DNA of 64,000 nt from Monodelphis domestica. Lineage: Eukaryota; Chordata; Mammalia; Didelphimorphia; Didelphidae. Made by a program: the position numbers and the translations under genes. The notes beneath the pieces are model-generated. The model saw only the letters and a list, made by a program, of their open reading frames with translations, had not been told where the DNA came from and did not search any database. This document shows, piece after piece, positions 31,801 to 44,013 of this stretch (position 1 is the stretch's first letter; the number at the start of each line of letters is the position of its first letter). The stretch is from positions 212,139,635 to 212,203,634 of the forward strand of contig NC_077228.1 in NCBI RefSeq assembly GCF_027887165.1, read 5' to 3'.

Positions 31801-34800
31801 AGTGACTCAGATCGCATGTTGTCCCCCTGCCATCTGTTGGGAGGCTAGCCATCCTGAGCCCTGACATCTCTGGTCCTGGATGCTGACCTCCAAGCTAGGA
31901 TTCTAGGGGCTCTCTACTGCCTGATCTTTATCCTCTATCGCATTTCCCTTTTAACTCCTGGAGGGCCAAGTCAGGAAAACAAAGAGCTCAACCTTGGGGG
32001 TCTTTTAGGAGAAACTGCCTGCAAACTCAGGGTGACAGCTGTACTCCCTGCTGCCTTAGACTACTGTGAGGAAAGTGCTGTGTAACCCTTACAGGAATTA
32101 TGGAAAGATCCACTATCATTCTTATTTCAATAATAACTTTTTCAAGGCAGTCTGTAGTGCTGGGAAGAGGCCAGCCTTGAAGTCAGGATGGCCAAATTCA
32201 AGTTCTGTCTCTGACCCCTACTTGCAACCTAACAATGGCTGAGCCATTTAATCTCTCTAAGACTATAAATTACAGATGAATTATCGATGTCTATTGGTGG
32301 TGAGTTTCCACATTGAAGATGAAATCCCAGATCTGGACAAACAATAATAATGACAATAAGAGTACAGTACAAGTAGCTAGGTCTCTGTCTTGGTCCAGGG
32401 TAAGGGGTAAGCACTAAGCTGGGCAGGCAGCAGTTCTCAGAAGCCAAGATGCTATCTAATCCAGTCCCCACCTCCACCCTAGCCATGGTCCTAGAAAAGA
32501 CAGTATTACCTATGACCGATTCCACTGTGTCACTAGTAGGGTAGAAGGGCAGGGCATTTGCATTCATGCCAGGGACGCTGCTGGGGCCTGCGGGACTGGG
32601 GGGGGTAGCTGCCAAGCTGGAAGTGATACTAGAAGAGATGCTGGAGGTCAGGGGGCTGCCCACTGGGAGGATGCCCAGTATGTCCTGCAAGGAGAGAGGA
32701 AGGAAGTGAAGAGAAGCCTGAAGATAGGTGGTACACACAGCTCTACAGTCAGAAGATTGAGGAAAGGGAATTCCATTGTCCTCTGGCTGCTTCTCAGACC
32801 CTAGACAGGCTCCTCCCAATGTGTTGAGCATCAGTCTGGAGGGTGAAGAGGCCTTGGACCCTAGTCATCCATGACACAATGACCTCTTCTTCCCACTCTT
32901 TCAACTAAACTTGGGTCTTTGAGTCCCATAACAGAAGTTAACTTCTGCCCTTGACCCCACTTCCTCATTTTTCATTCTCTACTGTCCATCTGCTGGGAAA
33001 AACACATGGCTCAAAGAGTGTATTACCTGTTTAGGTTGCAGCAGAGGCTGCTCCTGACTCCTATGTTCCAAAGAGTGTGGCTTTATTTTGGCCTGTTGGG
33101 AAGAGAAAAGCAATAGCAAAGATAATGAGCAAAATTAATAGACAAATGCTTTGTTCGTGGGAATGTGCCCTGAACTTTAACATACCCAGAACCCTTTCTA
33201 ACTAATACTGATCATATTACCCTGGTGATTCTTGGGAAAGCCACTTCTAGGAGTCTCAGGTCCCCTTAGTCTAAAATAAGGATATTACATTAAAAGGTGT
33301 AAAAAAAATCATTATTTAAATTGCAAAGTTTAAATTCCTTTTGAGAAGAATTTTAGGTAAAGAAGATGCTTCCTCTCTGAATCCAGAACTGAACTGTTGG
33401 AGAAGCCACCATGAAGAAGCCTCCAGACCACAAGTTGCACAAAATTGAACTTTGGGTGTGGTTGATTGAACATTTATTTGTATGTATACTTTTATGCCAA
33501 AGGGGACTGCCCCCTAATGGCTTTTTGTCAATGTGTTCAGCAATTATTGGTTTTATTCTTTTTTCTCTTATCCTCACACTATTGTAATCTTTTAAGTTTA
33601 TTATGTTTTTATGATCCTTTTGGGGAAAAATTAATTTTTCCAAAATGATCACACGAGGGAATGTAAAAAATAGACTCGAATACAGGACTACAATCCCCAC
33701 AAGCCTTTGCTCCACTTCCCCAGAATGCCTTGTAATCTCACCTGGGCCGAGATCGAGAAGGTATTTAAGCTGATTCAAAGGCTTTTGAGGGGTTTGGCTT
33801 TTTTTGGACTTCCGTTTTGGAGCAGGAGGTCTCTTGCGTGATGTGAGGTTATTTTGTCTAGGCCTCTGGCCTAGGCACGTGTTTCTTACTTGTATATTCT
33901 TTAATCTTTAGCCTTTAATAAACCTCTAAAAAATATAATACTCCTTGCAGAGAGAAACTAATTTCTACCTGCCTCAGTCTCCCCATCTCCCCTAAATTTT
34001 AACTGTTACAAAGGGGATATAGGAGGGAGAAACAGATATTTTGTCATCTATAAGTGAAAGGCCTTTTTTGTTTGTTATGTTCATTATAAATATAAATTTG
34101 ATTGGTTTTTCTATTGTTCAAAATTAACAAAAAAAAAACGACCTTAAAAAGAACAAAACACAACACCTTTACCCTTTTGTCTTAGAATCCATTCTAAGTA
34201 TTAGTTCAAGGCAGAAGAGATGAAAGGACTAGGCAATTGGGGTTATGTGACTTGCCCAGGGTCACACAGTTAAGAAGTGTCTGAGGCCACAGTTGAACCC
34301 AGAACCTACTATCTCCAGGTCTGGCTCTCTATCCACTAAGCCACCTAGCTGCTCCTTAAAATACTTATTTTTAAAAATTAAATGACAATATCTTCCTTAC
34401 TGACCTCATGGCTTTTGGGAATCAAATGAGATCACAGGTGTGAAAGTGTTTTGTAAACTACATAAATGTACCAATGGCCAAAGGTTAGTGACCATATCCT
34501 ACTCCATCTTTTCATCAACATTTACCCCTCCTGGGGGGCCCTTCAATTGGGGAATGGCTGAGCAAATTGTAGTATATGTTGGTGATGGAATACTATTGTG
34601 CTAAAAGGAATAATAAAGTAGAGGAATTCCATGGAGACTGGAACAACCTCCAGGAAGTGATGCAGAGAGAAAGGAGCAGAGCCAGGAGAACATTGTACAC
34701 AGAGACTGGTACACTGTGGTACAATCGAAGGTAATGGACTTCTCCATTAGTGTCAATGCAGTGATCCTGAACAACCTGCAGGGATCTAGGAGAAAAACAC

Positions 34801-37800
34801 TATCCACAAGCAGAGGACAAACTGTGGGAACAAAAACACCGAAGAAAGGCAACTGCTTGACTACAGGGGCCAAGGAGACATGATTGGAGATGGAGACTCT
34901 AAATGAACATCCTAGCGCAAATACCAACAACATGGAAATGGGTTCAGAACAAGGACACATATGATACCCAGTGGAATTGCGTGTCAGCTATCGTCAGCTA
35001 GGGGAGGGATGGCGGGAGGGGAGGGAGGAAAAGACAATGATTTTTGTATTCAATGAATAATGTTTGAAATTGAACATTTACCCCTCCTCTCTGGATTTAA
35101 TCATTCTTGACAGAGGGAACAGGATAGGATTCTTCCTAAGCTCAGATAGCTGTTCAATTTAACTATTATTCAGGCCTAGGTTTTGTGTACTTATAATTAG
35201 CAATGTGATATGTTATTAATAGAATGGAAATTCCATGAGGGCAGGAACTTTATATTACCTAAACTCATCTAACCCTGACTAAACCAGAAGTCATTCAATA
35301 AATGCAAAGAGAAGCCTGCTAATAAATAAGGCTAAAGGGTAAACTTTGTTCCAGCACTTAAGCTGCCATATGAACTCAATTCCATCAGTTCCATTAGCTT
35401 TCTGACAGGCCTTCTTCCATGACCTAACGATGCTAGACTCATATTCTTGGCTCATAGGTTTTAATTGTATCATGTCACTTCTCAAAAACCCTCAATTGCG
35501 CCTATCAAATACCACATGCCATATTCTGACATTGAAGACCCTTCAGAATAGCTTGATGCTACTACCTTTCAAGTAATCTAGACTTCTGCCAAACTGAATT
35601 ATTCCTAGAACCCCAATACCTTCCCACGCTTTCCAGTCTCTATTCTTTGCTTTTTTGCTCATTATGTTTCCTGTTTGGAAGACACCCTCTCCTTAATCCC
35701 TCCCTCTACCCCAAAATATGTGCCTTCAGACATCCTACCTATTCTTCAAGATTCAGCTCAGATGCTACCTCCTCTTTGCACCTTTCCCTGCTTCCACCAG
35801 TTGGAATTTGTTTACCCCTCATTTGGTCTCATACAGGCCCGATTTAATTCTATTTTGGTATTTATCTATGTGCCTCTCTATGTGGAAAGTCTTTTTTTAT
35901 TGTTCTGTTCAGTATAAATGTAAATTTGTAAAATTTAAAAAATCTAAATGATTAGTTTTTTCTATTCTTCAAAGTTAACAACAAACTATCCCTTTTTAAA
36001 ACCCATACCTTCTGTCTTAGAATTGATAGGGTTATAAAAAAAACCAAAAATTAATTAATTAACAACAGCTCTAATGGCCAGTCATTTTCCTCTGGTTGAG
36101 AGACAGCAATTCCTTCTGTAGTTATCAGGTTTTGTCCTTCTGCTCCACCAATCCTTACCTGGCATTTGAAGCTTTTCAGATATTCAGCTCCAACTTGGTC
36201 CTCCCTCTCAAAGCCAGGTGCCTTCTTGTAGCTACCAGGTGCTGGATTTGTTTCCCCAGGGAAGCTGATACCTTCTAGGTTCTGTGGCTTCCGGATAGTG
36301 CCCGGGGGAGAGCCACAGAGGTTAGACGGACTACCCAGGCTGCTGTTCCTACAAAGAATCTGTGGAGAAAAGATGAGAAGGGTAAGGGAAAAGGTCAGAT
36401 GGGCATGACCATGACTCTAGGGCAAGGGATCCCTGCTTAGGTAGAGGGAGCCATATGGGTATTTGAGGCTATTCGGTTGGGTAGGTTCTTCCTCTGCCCA
36501 GAGCTCTTGCCCCCTCACTGGCAGGACACAGCCTATGCCTTCCTCAGGTTTCCACATCACAGACCTTCTGCCCATCTAGGGTGGAATGATAGACTATTTC
36601 CTTTTCTTGCCCCATTTTGAAGGCTCTGGCTCTGTTTACTAAGGGATGAGTGGCAAGGATTCTTAGTGGAGACTTGTTGGCTTTACCAAAAAAGCTTTGT
36701 GTCATCACTCGGGTGCAGTGGAATGAACCATCTCATCAAAATAAAAGCACACTGGCTTGGGGGTAGGAGTAGCTGCCAATAGCATCTGGTTAAGTGTATA
36801 TCATAGCAAAGCCTCTTCCATCCTTTCTCCTCTCTCCCCTTTAGGCCCCTCTAGGGAAGGTGAAATTTTAGTTCTATTTTTTAATTGCCATGGGGCTCCA
36901 GTATCCCTTCTGCTCTCCCTGACCCCAATCCCTCCACTAAGCCTATTCAGGGCCATGGTACATACATTGCTAAGGTCTGGGGCATGAGGGCTGGAGGGGC
37001 TCACAGGCACCGAATCCCCTGCTGCTGATGGCATGTACATCACGGTGCCAGTCTGCGTGGGACTGGGTACGGCTGAAGAAGACTGAAAGTCATCACCAAG
37101 GGGGGGCTCTGTAAGAGACATGAAGGACAGAATTGTTACCCAGACCTCCCTACACACCCAGAGGCCCTCCACAGTGGGATGAGATCACCCCTAAGGATGA
37201 TAGAACCTCAATCTGTGACCAGAGGAATACATTCCTACCCAATCCTCACACTTAGAGCTGGACAGTTGGGGAGAGTTAGTCTCTGTGGAGTTTTCCCTTC
37301 TCCTTATAGAACTGCCCTTTACCATGCTCTTGGCTCTGACAGAGAAGGAAGCCTGGATCCTGGAGAAGTTTCCAATTGCTTAAATTTCTCCAGTTGGGGT
37401 AGAATCGGCAGGCCAAGCCCCAGGACAGTGGTCCAATGGCTTTGCATGGTCAGGATGTAAAACCTTCTTTGGAGGGGGGAAACCACCCTAACCACCAATG
37501 GCTAACAAGTCAGGAGAAACATGGCTCTGGCATACGTTCAACATGGGCGAAGGCGCAGAAAGGACCTCGGGGACAGCTGCCTGACTGCTGCATGTCATTA
37601 CACTTGGTGGACTTGTAGATCTAGAAAAAGGCAAAATGGAAGCAGTTAGGGGTTCTGGGGTAGAGGGGAGAGAGAGACAGAAAGAGACAGAGACACAGAG
37701 AGAGAAACAGTGGATGGAGGAGGGAGGAGACAGGTCACATATTCTGCCCACTCTTGTCTCTCAGAGAAAGGAATTAGGCCAGGGGACAATCCTTCTGGGC

Positions 37801-40800
37801 AAACCTTGCCTCACTAAACTTGGGCATCACTGTCTTTCTCTTCCCTCAACCTTATCCCTTCCATCTCTGCTTGTACCTCCTAAAGGCCTCTACCACCAAA
37901 TATTACAACCTCCACTTCTTATAAATACAGTTTAGGAAAGAAGCAGCCCAGATGATATCATCCTCACTATCTGAAACACTCTACTCAGGGCAGCATGCTT
38001 TGGGAGTGGGGGTCTCCTCGGAAAAGGTTGGTCCAAAAGACTGGCTCCTTGGTTCCTCTTCTGGATTTAGTGACAGAATGGCTGCTAACCTGTCTATTCC
38101 CAAAACTTGGCCTTGGCTCAATCATTCTGATGGAACAAACTCCTCTAAGGTAGGAAGCCAAATCATCACATTTTGTAGTCAGGAAGGACCTCAGAGATAA
38201 TGGATTCCAGCTAGAACCTATAGTAGTATTCGTGACAAGGGGTCATGGATCATGGATCCCAGGGAACTCTTTAGCCCACAGAATAGGCTACTGACCTTTT
38301 AGACAGTTCTGGTATACTTTAGACAATACTAGTATACTTCCTAATATCAGACCTAAGTCTGTTCCTCTAAAAACCCCAACTAGTTTTGCCCTCTGGACCC
38401 AAGCAAAATATCTCTATCCTCTAAATATCTGAAGGTAGTTACCATGCTCCCCTCCTTGTTGCTCAAGGCTAAAAGTCCATCCTTCTCTACTTCAGGCCTG
38501 TTCCTTTAGTCCCATTACAAGATACTCAAATTCTATAATGGTGGTTTCTAAATCTCTTCACCAATATGACCACTTTCTCTGGGCAACCTGTCAATGTCCC
38601 TCCTAAAATATGCTACCCAGGACCAAACACAATATTCTAGATGTGTCTGACTATAGAGACCACAACTTTGAGCTGGATGTGACCCTTTTATTCGTTAAGG
38701 CTAAGACTATAATCACTTTTCTGGCTGTCAATGTCAGTGCTCATATCAAGTTTGTGAGTCACTGAATCCTATAGGCCTCTTTCATATGAACTTTTGTTTG
38801 GCCAGGCCTTCCCCAAATTTGAGCTCCAGTATATGGCTGTACATTTACCCTTATTAAATTGTATCTAATCAAATCCAGCCCATGACTTCAGCAAGTCACA
38901 TTTTTCTTAAAATTCCAGTTCTGTAACACAAAGCATTAACTATCCTTTATCCTTCTCAGCTTTGTTGAAAGGCAAATTTCATATCTAGGTCTTTGGGGAG
39001 GGCACTGGTAAGAAAAGAACAGAAAGGAGCCCGTGACCTTTTATAACTCTGCCCAGGAAACACCTATCCTATCCATTCATTATAGCTCCCATGGGACCCA
39101 GTGAATTCTGTATCCAATTGAGTGGAGATTATCCAGTACACTTTTACCTATCTTATACAGAAGGATAACTACTTTTTCTACACAGATCAAATAAATGGTT
39201 GAAATGAATTTAGTTAGTCATTTGTTCAGGACAGATAATCCTTCTGGATAATTCAAGTCTGAGAAAAAAATCATGGAAACTCCAGCCCATGCCAAAATGC
39301 CCTTCCCTGTGAAGTGCATATCTTTTGCTGCCTAATTTTATGTTGGTTCATAATTTATATTCTACTCTCTAAAGGCCCTTTATTAATCTGCCTACCCGAG
39401 TCAGTATGTCAGGCTCAGAATGTAAAGGCAGGAGCAGTCTCTCTGTATGGTACCCAGGCCCTTGTCATATACCATCAAAAGTGCATTAAAGATTTTGGAA
39501 TTCTAATTATGATGATGATGAAAACCAGGATGAACTTGGTGCCTTTAACTCTGGGAGAGAGATATAGCTTGAGGGACATTGAGATCCCACAGAACCCTCC
39601 CTTAACCAGAGAGGATGGCCTTGGGCAGGGGAAAGGGAGGAAGATGTGTTGCCCTCATACCTCTGGATGAAATTGCTGCTCTGTTCGAGTGTGACAATAC
39701 TGACAGGCATCTCCATTTTCACATTTGCCGGGGTCACCCCACTCATCTCCATGTTTCACACTTGGGCAAGGGGAGGACCTGGGTCAATGAGAAGGAAACA
39801 GAAAGGTCAAAGGGCCTCTCTTTGGGGGGGAGGTGGGGTATGTGTGTGTGTGTGATGTGTGTATACATGCATGTGTTCATGTGAGCAGTGGTAACAAAGA
39901 GGAAAGGGTATGATGCCTAAGAAACTCACCCACAGTTTGGCCCCTTTGCCTCACCTTTAAAAGGAGTCATGCAAAGGAACCATAGCCCACAGACTTTGTG
40001 CCTGAAAATAACTATGTATGAGTGTCAGAACTACCTTTTTGCTCTTGTTATTGGTGGAAAATGTGTGTTATTCTTATTGTATGCTTAAGAAAATTTGGAT
40101 ATTGAAAAATCACAAAATGCTTTCGGGAAGAACACTGCTGCAGAATTACTGAGCAAATCAGCAGAGAAAAGCTGGGAAAAGAGGCAGTTAGTCATTTAAG
40201 TGCAAAAAAGACGGGTCCAACAATGGAGCTCAAGGTGTGGGAGTGTCCTCAATTATACAAAGGATCAAGGAATTAGAGAAGATAGTAGAGGTGGGGTTGA
40301 CCCATAAGGGCTTAAGCACTGAAATAAATCATATGAACAGGCTCCAAGAATGAGGGTGCCCCCTCAAGGAGGCCATTCTACTATGAAGAGAGCAAGGACA
40401 AGATTTTGAAATTCATCCCAGATTAGAACAGCTGGCTAGTGAATAAATATCCTTCAGATGAACTGGCCCAGACAAAAGGAAACAGGCTAGACATGAGATA
40501 TGAATTCCAGGACAGATGGTAACTTCGTGTTTAGTGCAAGTTGGCCTGAAGTTCAGAGACAGAATCTCTGGGACCAAACAGAGAAGTATCTTCTTTGATC
40601 AGGATTCCTCAGTTCATGATGGGAGAAATAGGAATAGGACCTAGTCTATAAACTATACCAGTTAAGACAATCTGTGGCCAACCTGTATTTACTGTTACCC
40701 AGTCACAAAGGAATAATGTTCCTTTCAAAAAATCCCAACTGTGGTTTGGTGAAACTAAAGTGAAAAGAGAGTTTATTCATACTTGGATCAGGATAACCAA

Positions 40801-43729
40801 GGCGAGATCAGAAAGAAGGGAGGTTGGAATTGATATAAAGGTGAAAATTCCTGATAGGGAAAACTAGAGAAAGTTGCTACTACTGATCCCTTCCTATCAG
40901 GGATGGTTTCCTTTAGAGTGACTTTAAAAATCAGACAACAGGAAAATAAGCCTTTGAAAACAGAATCCCTCATTTTGGTGACACATGGTAACACCATCAC
41001 CAAGAAAGATAAAGTTAATTGCAAAGAGATAGGAAATGTTCTCCAGGTTAATTGTACTCTGGGCCTAGGAAGGTAGAGAAGTCTAGAAGAGACAGTAAAG
41101 GAGGCCCATGGAGGTCCTAGGTACAGATAAAGATGGTACTTGCACTATTCCTGTAGTTGAGCCATTTCCCTCAGGGCAGTCTGTATTCTGTAGTCATGGC
41201 CCCCATGCCCTACCACCACTTTCCCCAAAGATATCTTGCCTTCTGCGTCCAACCCCAGCCTTGACCTCTTGTGGTCTGTCTAGCTGAAAGTTCCTCCCCA
41301 AAGAGGTCTCCCGGTTATTGGTAGCCTTTCCCCATAGTCATTCCTCCTGCACTTGGTCCCTGATGGTCTGCCCTCGACTTGGCGCTCCCCAAGGCCCCCA
41401 CCCTCCCACAGAAGAGACAGCTGCAGTCTCACAGCTCAGCTTAGCCAACCCCTGCTGGGCTTCTCCCTAGATGGTGAGACCTGTATTTATGTTTCCTGGG
41501 GCTCCGCCGTCTGTCTTTGCTGTTATGGTAGTACGGGCAGGCGTATCCCTGGCGACAGAGCCGAGGAGGCTTCTTGCACTGCTCAGTCTTGTAATTCCCT
41601 AAGACATAGGTTGTGTCTGCAAAGGAACAGAGGGCGGGGCTCGGTCAACCACAGGGACTGGGGCAAGAGTCTCATACTAATAGCTGCAATAGGTGCAAAG
41701 GGCGGGACAGCTTCCCTAGAGGCCTAGCCGGTCCCCAGGAGACTGGCCTGCTGGGGCTCCTACTCCCTGGGATTCATGTGAGAAGGGCAGGCCCCTGGAC
41801 AAATGTCTCACTGTCCTCTGAAGTCAGGCCACCCTGGTGAGGGAACACAGCTCCTGCCTTTGAGGAGTTCAGATCTTAAAGAAGGAGACAAGACACAAGG
41901 AAACACACAAGAGAACATGTAAACATCTGTAACTATGGCAGCTGGACACGGCCAGATGTGTTTGTCAGAATGCAGTCATCAGACCAACTGAGATGCAGGG
42001 TCCCTGGAGGTGTGTCCCAAGTATCTTTAACAATGGAAAGGGGTGTGCCCTGGCAGAGAGGGGAGGAGGCGGGAAATGTTTCAGAAAGGGCTGTGGACAG
42101 GTCATGCACTGGGGAAAAGTTCACACTAGGGAGGGAGGGAGGGGACCATCTGGCCATGGAGAGACACAGCCACACTGTGGCTCCTCAGGCTCTCACCTTG
42201 CCACCGCGGCTCCTCACTGAGGATTTTCTCTATCATGGCATGGCTGGCGGCCACAGCTGACTGACCCTCGATACTCCCCTCAGACGCAGTCTGACCGTTC
42301 TGCAAGGCCTCCATGGCCTGGAGCTCCCTTGGAAGAGAACACAGAGGTGTGTTGAGCATGTGATGTTGCAAAGACAGATGAGAATGTGGTCACCACAGAG
42401 GAATACTAGATGAGGTCTACCTTCCTCCTTCTAACTCTTCCTTGCCCTCCACTGCAGGAAGGTACCCAGCTCCTTCCACAGTCCCTTCCTCCCTGCCCAC
42501 CTCTCCTTGCCCAATTCAGCTGGACCTGTGCCTAGCCCACCTGATGTCATAGACAGGAGAGCGGAGGTCATGAGGCCCATGAGCAAAGGCGCAATGCAGG
42601 CCGTTTTTGGTGCAATTTCCTTTAGAATCGGTCTCATGGATGCAGATTCCAGTTTTGTAGTAGCGTAGGTGGTACCGTCGCTCAGTGTCTCCTGTGGTTC
42701 TGTGTAGGAATGGGCACCTGAAAACCAAGGAAAAGCTGTCACCTACTTTTACCAGCCTCTGATCTATCTCTACCAGTCCCTTTAGCCTAGTGTTTTTTCC
42801 CCTATGATTCCACAACAGAATGTGGTAGAAATTAGACTAACATCTAGGACTTCCTCAGCCCAGGGCTCTTTCTCACAAATCAGCATTTTCCATTCCCTTA
42901 CTTGATGATATTGCTGCCTTGCTTCCTGAGTTTTGCAAAAGAATTGAAAATCAAAAGATAGAAAGGGAGTACAACAAAGTTCTTGCCTAATTTTATGCTG
43001 GTTCGTGGTTTCTATTAGACCATCTGTTTTGTTCTTTACATGACTATCTGAATTAGTGTCAGTTTCCAAATTTAAGTTTTCTGGCGGCAGGAGTAAAATG
43101 TGTCTCTTCTATGGCCCCCAGTCCCTTACCACACACACCATCAAAACTGCAATAATTGCTTTGGAATGATGGTGATGATGATGATGATGATGCCTTTCAG
43201 ACTGCTCAGCAGGTCTCATTGAGTTTATCTGGTTCAGCAGGTCTACTACCTTGGCGTAGGGGCTATGGCAAGATTCTAGAAACATACTGGGGGAAGGGGA
43301 GCCAAAGAAATAGGACATGTGCCCAGGGCCCTGTGAAGTAACCTGCACTGTGGGCACTTTTCCCAGTAGGAAGCAGCAGCAATACTCCCATGAGCTTTCC
43401 TTTGGCCTGCTATCAACAAGGATATGCCTGGATGGCTTTGAGAACATCTGAACATGAGATCCCTAGTTAAAATTTGTCTCCTCTGTGAGCCATTTCCCAA
43501 AGTTGTACAGGGCACTTACTCATCTCCCTCTGGGCAGAGGCCTGTGGTTTCATCATATTTGGTACAATAGATGTCAGGGCTATAGTTGAAGGTGCCATCT
43601 CGGCGGCGGATGGACCTACGACGACGCTGGTTAACAAAGTGCCAGTGGAAGCAGGTGTAGGGCCGGTGCTGGGTACATTTGTGTTGCACAAAGAGTGGAC
43701 ACTGTTCTGTGCGAAATTCCTTTAGGTAC
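26684..43729 (-). CDS. UNK: UNK (unkempt), 15 coding exons, exon 1 missing
   Basis: UNK is a cytoplasmic sequence-specific RNA-binding protein. It binds UAG plus U-rich motifs in mRNAs, represses their translation, and shapes early neuronal morphology (established knowledge). Fifteen minus-strand exons join in frame into 777 residues and end with TGA at 26686-26684. The translation follows human UNK (810 residues) from just after its N-terminal low-complexity exon, so only about 35 residues are missing. Those belong to exon 1, which is not in the window. Domains in order: six CCCH zinc fingers (residues 10-283), Ser/Pro-rich region, coiled coil (about 610-710), RING-like end (735-766). All 14 internal exon junctions have AG/GT borders and matching phases, and no disabling change was seen. 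The 3' end faces that of UNC13D. Confidence 0.97.
27215..28225 (+). mobile_element. L2 end, TA repeat and MIR in the last UNK intron
   Basis: L2 3' end at 27215-27345 (AGCTCTTGGAGGGCAAGAGG, AATGAATGA). (TA)n/(TG)n tract at 27949-27991. MIR at 28025-28225 (GTTCAAATCCTGGCTGTGAC, CTCAGTTTCCCCATCTGTAA). Confidence 0.65.
29226..33092 (-). other. UNK: UNK exons: Ser/Gly-rich middle region
   Basis: Exons (transcript order): 33027-33092, 32510-32684, 31688-31789, 30917-31105, 29226-29407. Typical stretches are SLEHRSQEQPLLQPKQ, LTSSISSSITSSLAATPPSP, ALDDLDLNEFGVAALEKSFD, and MNSSIWEHFASGNFSPGTSP leading into AAELARLRQELDEAN, where the coiled coil begins. The region is low in complexity and probably disordered, apart from the short acidic LDDLDLNEF motif. 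Phases were checked at every border (E at 32510/31789, G at 31688/31105, G at 30917/29407). Confidence 0.95.
33340..34010 (+). mobile_element. Endogenous retrovirus 3' fragment with LTR
   Basis: An LTR of about 349 bases at 33662-34010 begins TGTAAAA and ends TGTTACA. It has a TATA-like GTATTTAAG at 33761-33769 and AATAAA at 33917-33922. About 320 bases of non-coding internal-type sequence precede it, ending in a degraded purine stretch (GAGGGAA) where a polypurine tract belongs. I see no gag, pol or env frame. It lies in an UNK intron, antisense to UNK. Flanking duplications were not found. The LTR assignment rests on these signals and general recall of marsupial LTRs. Confidence 0.7.
34150..34355 (-). 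mobile_element. CORE-SINE (family A)
   Basis: Reversed copy in an UNK intron, from ACCCTTTTGTCTTAGAATCC to the GCCACCTAGCTGCTCC head. Confidence 0.85.
34517..35088 (+). mobile_element. 5'-truncated L1-type element with perfect 16-base TSD
   Basis: The element spans 34533-35072 (GGGGAATGGCTGAGCAAATT, GATGCAGAGAGAAAGGAGCA, CCCAGTGGAATTGCGTG). AACATTTACCCCTCCT stands at 34517-34532 and again at 35073-35088. The identical flanks show a comparatively young, LINE-mediated insertion. Confidence 0.85.
35215..35960 (+). mobile_element. L2 LINE pieces
   Basis: L2 3' end at about 35215-35305 (AATTCCATGAGGGCAGGAAC, TTCAATAAATGC) and a further L2 segment at 35330-35960 (TCTTCAAGATTCAGCTCAGA, GATGCTACCTCCTCTTTGCA). 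Confidence 0.65.
38180..39020 (-). mobile_element. L3/CR1 LINE fragment
   Basis: Reversed L3/CR1-type series: GGGCAACCTGTCAATGTCCC, CCTAAAATATGCTACCCAGG, CACAATATTCTAGATGTG, then the CACTGAATCCTATAGG region. Lies in the UNK intron between the exons at 37536 and 39661. Confidence 0.6.
39310..39535 (+). repeat. Copy 1 of an intronic repeat pair, ending in ATG repeats
   Basis: Shares the order GCCTAATTTTATG, TGGTTC, GGCAGGAG, ACCATCAAAA and (GAT)n with 42985-43195. It contains what looks like an L2 3' end (AGAATGTAAAGGCAGGAGC). Confidence 0.5.
39836..39886 (+). repeat. TG-rich simple repeat
   Basis: GTATGTGTGTGTGTGTGATG and related TG/TA alternation in an UNK intron, 60 bases upstream (transcript sense) of the exon 39661-39778. 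Confidence 0.8.
39890..41470. other. UNK intronic stretch without recognised features
   Basis: Lies between the exons ending at 39778 and beginning at 41481 (plus-strand order). I recognise neither coding sequence nor a clear repeat family in it; part may be decayed transposon. Confidence 0.4.
41481..43729 (-). other. UNK: UNK exons: CCCH zinc fingers 1-4
   Basis: Exons (transcript order): 43520-43729, 42541-42717, 42197-42327, 41481-41616. Finger 1: C10-x7-C18-x7-C26-x3-H30. Finger 2: C55-x9-C65-x5-C71-x3-H75. Finger 3: C95-x9-C105-x6-C112-x3-H116. Finger 4: C186-x6-C193-x5-C199-x3-H203. Numbers count from the first residue encoded here. A basic stretch (NQRRRRSIRRRDGTF) lies between fingers 1 and 2. 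A 69-residue linker (ELQAMEALQNGQ...SEEPRWQ) separates the two finger clusters. The exon at 43520 enters with one base of a Thr codon, so an upstream exon must exist. Its acceptor TTCTCTAG/G is clear. Confidence 0.96.
42985..43195 (+). repeat. Copy 2 of the intronic repeat pair, ending in (GAT)n
   Basis: Same order of blocks as at 39310-39535, with a (GAT)n run at 43167-43192. Located in the UNK intron between exons 42541-42717 and 43520-43729. Confidence 0.5.
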
Positions 43730-44013
43730 CTAGAGAAAGGGCATACAAGAGGTGGGGGAAGGGAAGAGAGTTTTGGGGATGGAGACCCACAGGTTTTAGC
43801 CTCTTACGCCCTGTCTTTCTGTCCCCGAGTTAAGCTCCACTTTACATTTAGAAATCAAGCATCAAACTCCTGGACGTTTTCAACCTCTGGCTTCAGCCCT
43901 GCTGGGACACAAGAAGGGACTGGAGACCTGTCCAGACCTTTGTCTCAGACTTCTAGCCAGAATCTCTAGGCCCTGAGACAGGAGGAACACAGAATATATC
44001 CTCTGTTCAGGTC

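Larger units (their letters stand above)
36159..39778 (-). other. UNK: UNK exons: CCCH fingers 5-6 and Ser/Pro-rich start
   Basis: Exons (transcript order): 39661-39778, 37536-37620, 36966-37108, 36159-36359. Finger 5: C222-x14-C237-x5-C243-x3-H247. Finger 6: C264-x8-C273-x5-C279-x3-H283 (KCNDMQQSGSCPRGPFCAFAH). With finger 4 these form the second RNA-binding cluster. After VEQPPLGDD the sequence becomes Ser/Pro-rich (SAVPSPTQTG, AGDSVPVSPSSPHAPDLSN). The next exon reads ILCRNSSLGSPSNLCGSPPG. The exon border at 36966/36359 gives SN-ILCR where human has SALLCR, a small junctional difference that leaves the frame intact. Confidence 0.95.

Noticed and set aside
32229..32831. 200-residue minus-strand frame as a single-exon gene
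   Set aside because: Only 32510-32684 is UNK exon; the rest is intron on both sides with clear splice signals.
42782..43447. Two minus-strand frames between UNK exons
   Set aside because: Lie in an intron over a repeat with (GAT)n; the poly-His stretch comes from the repeat.
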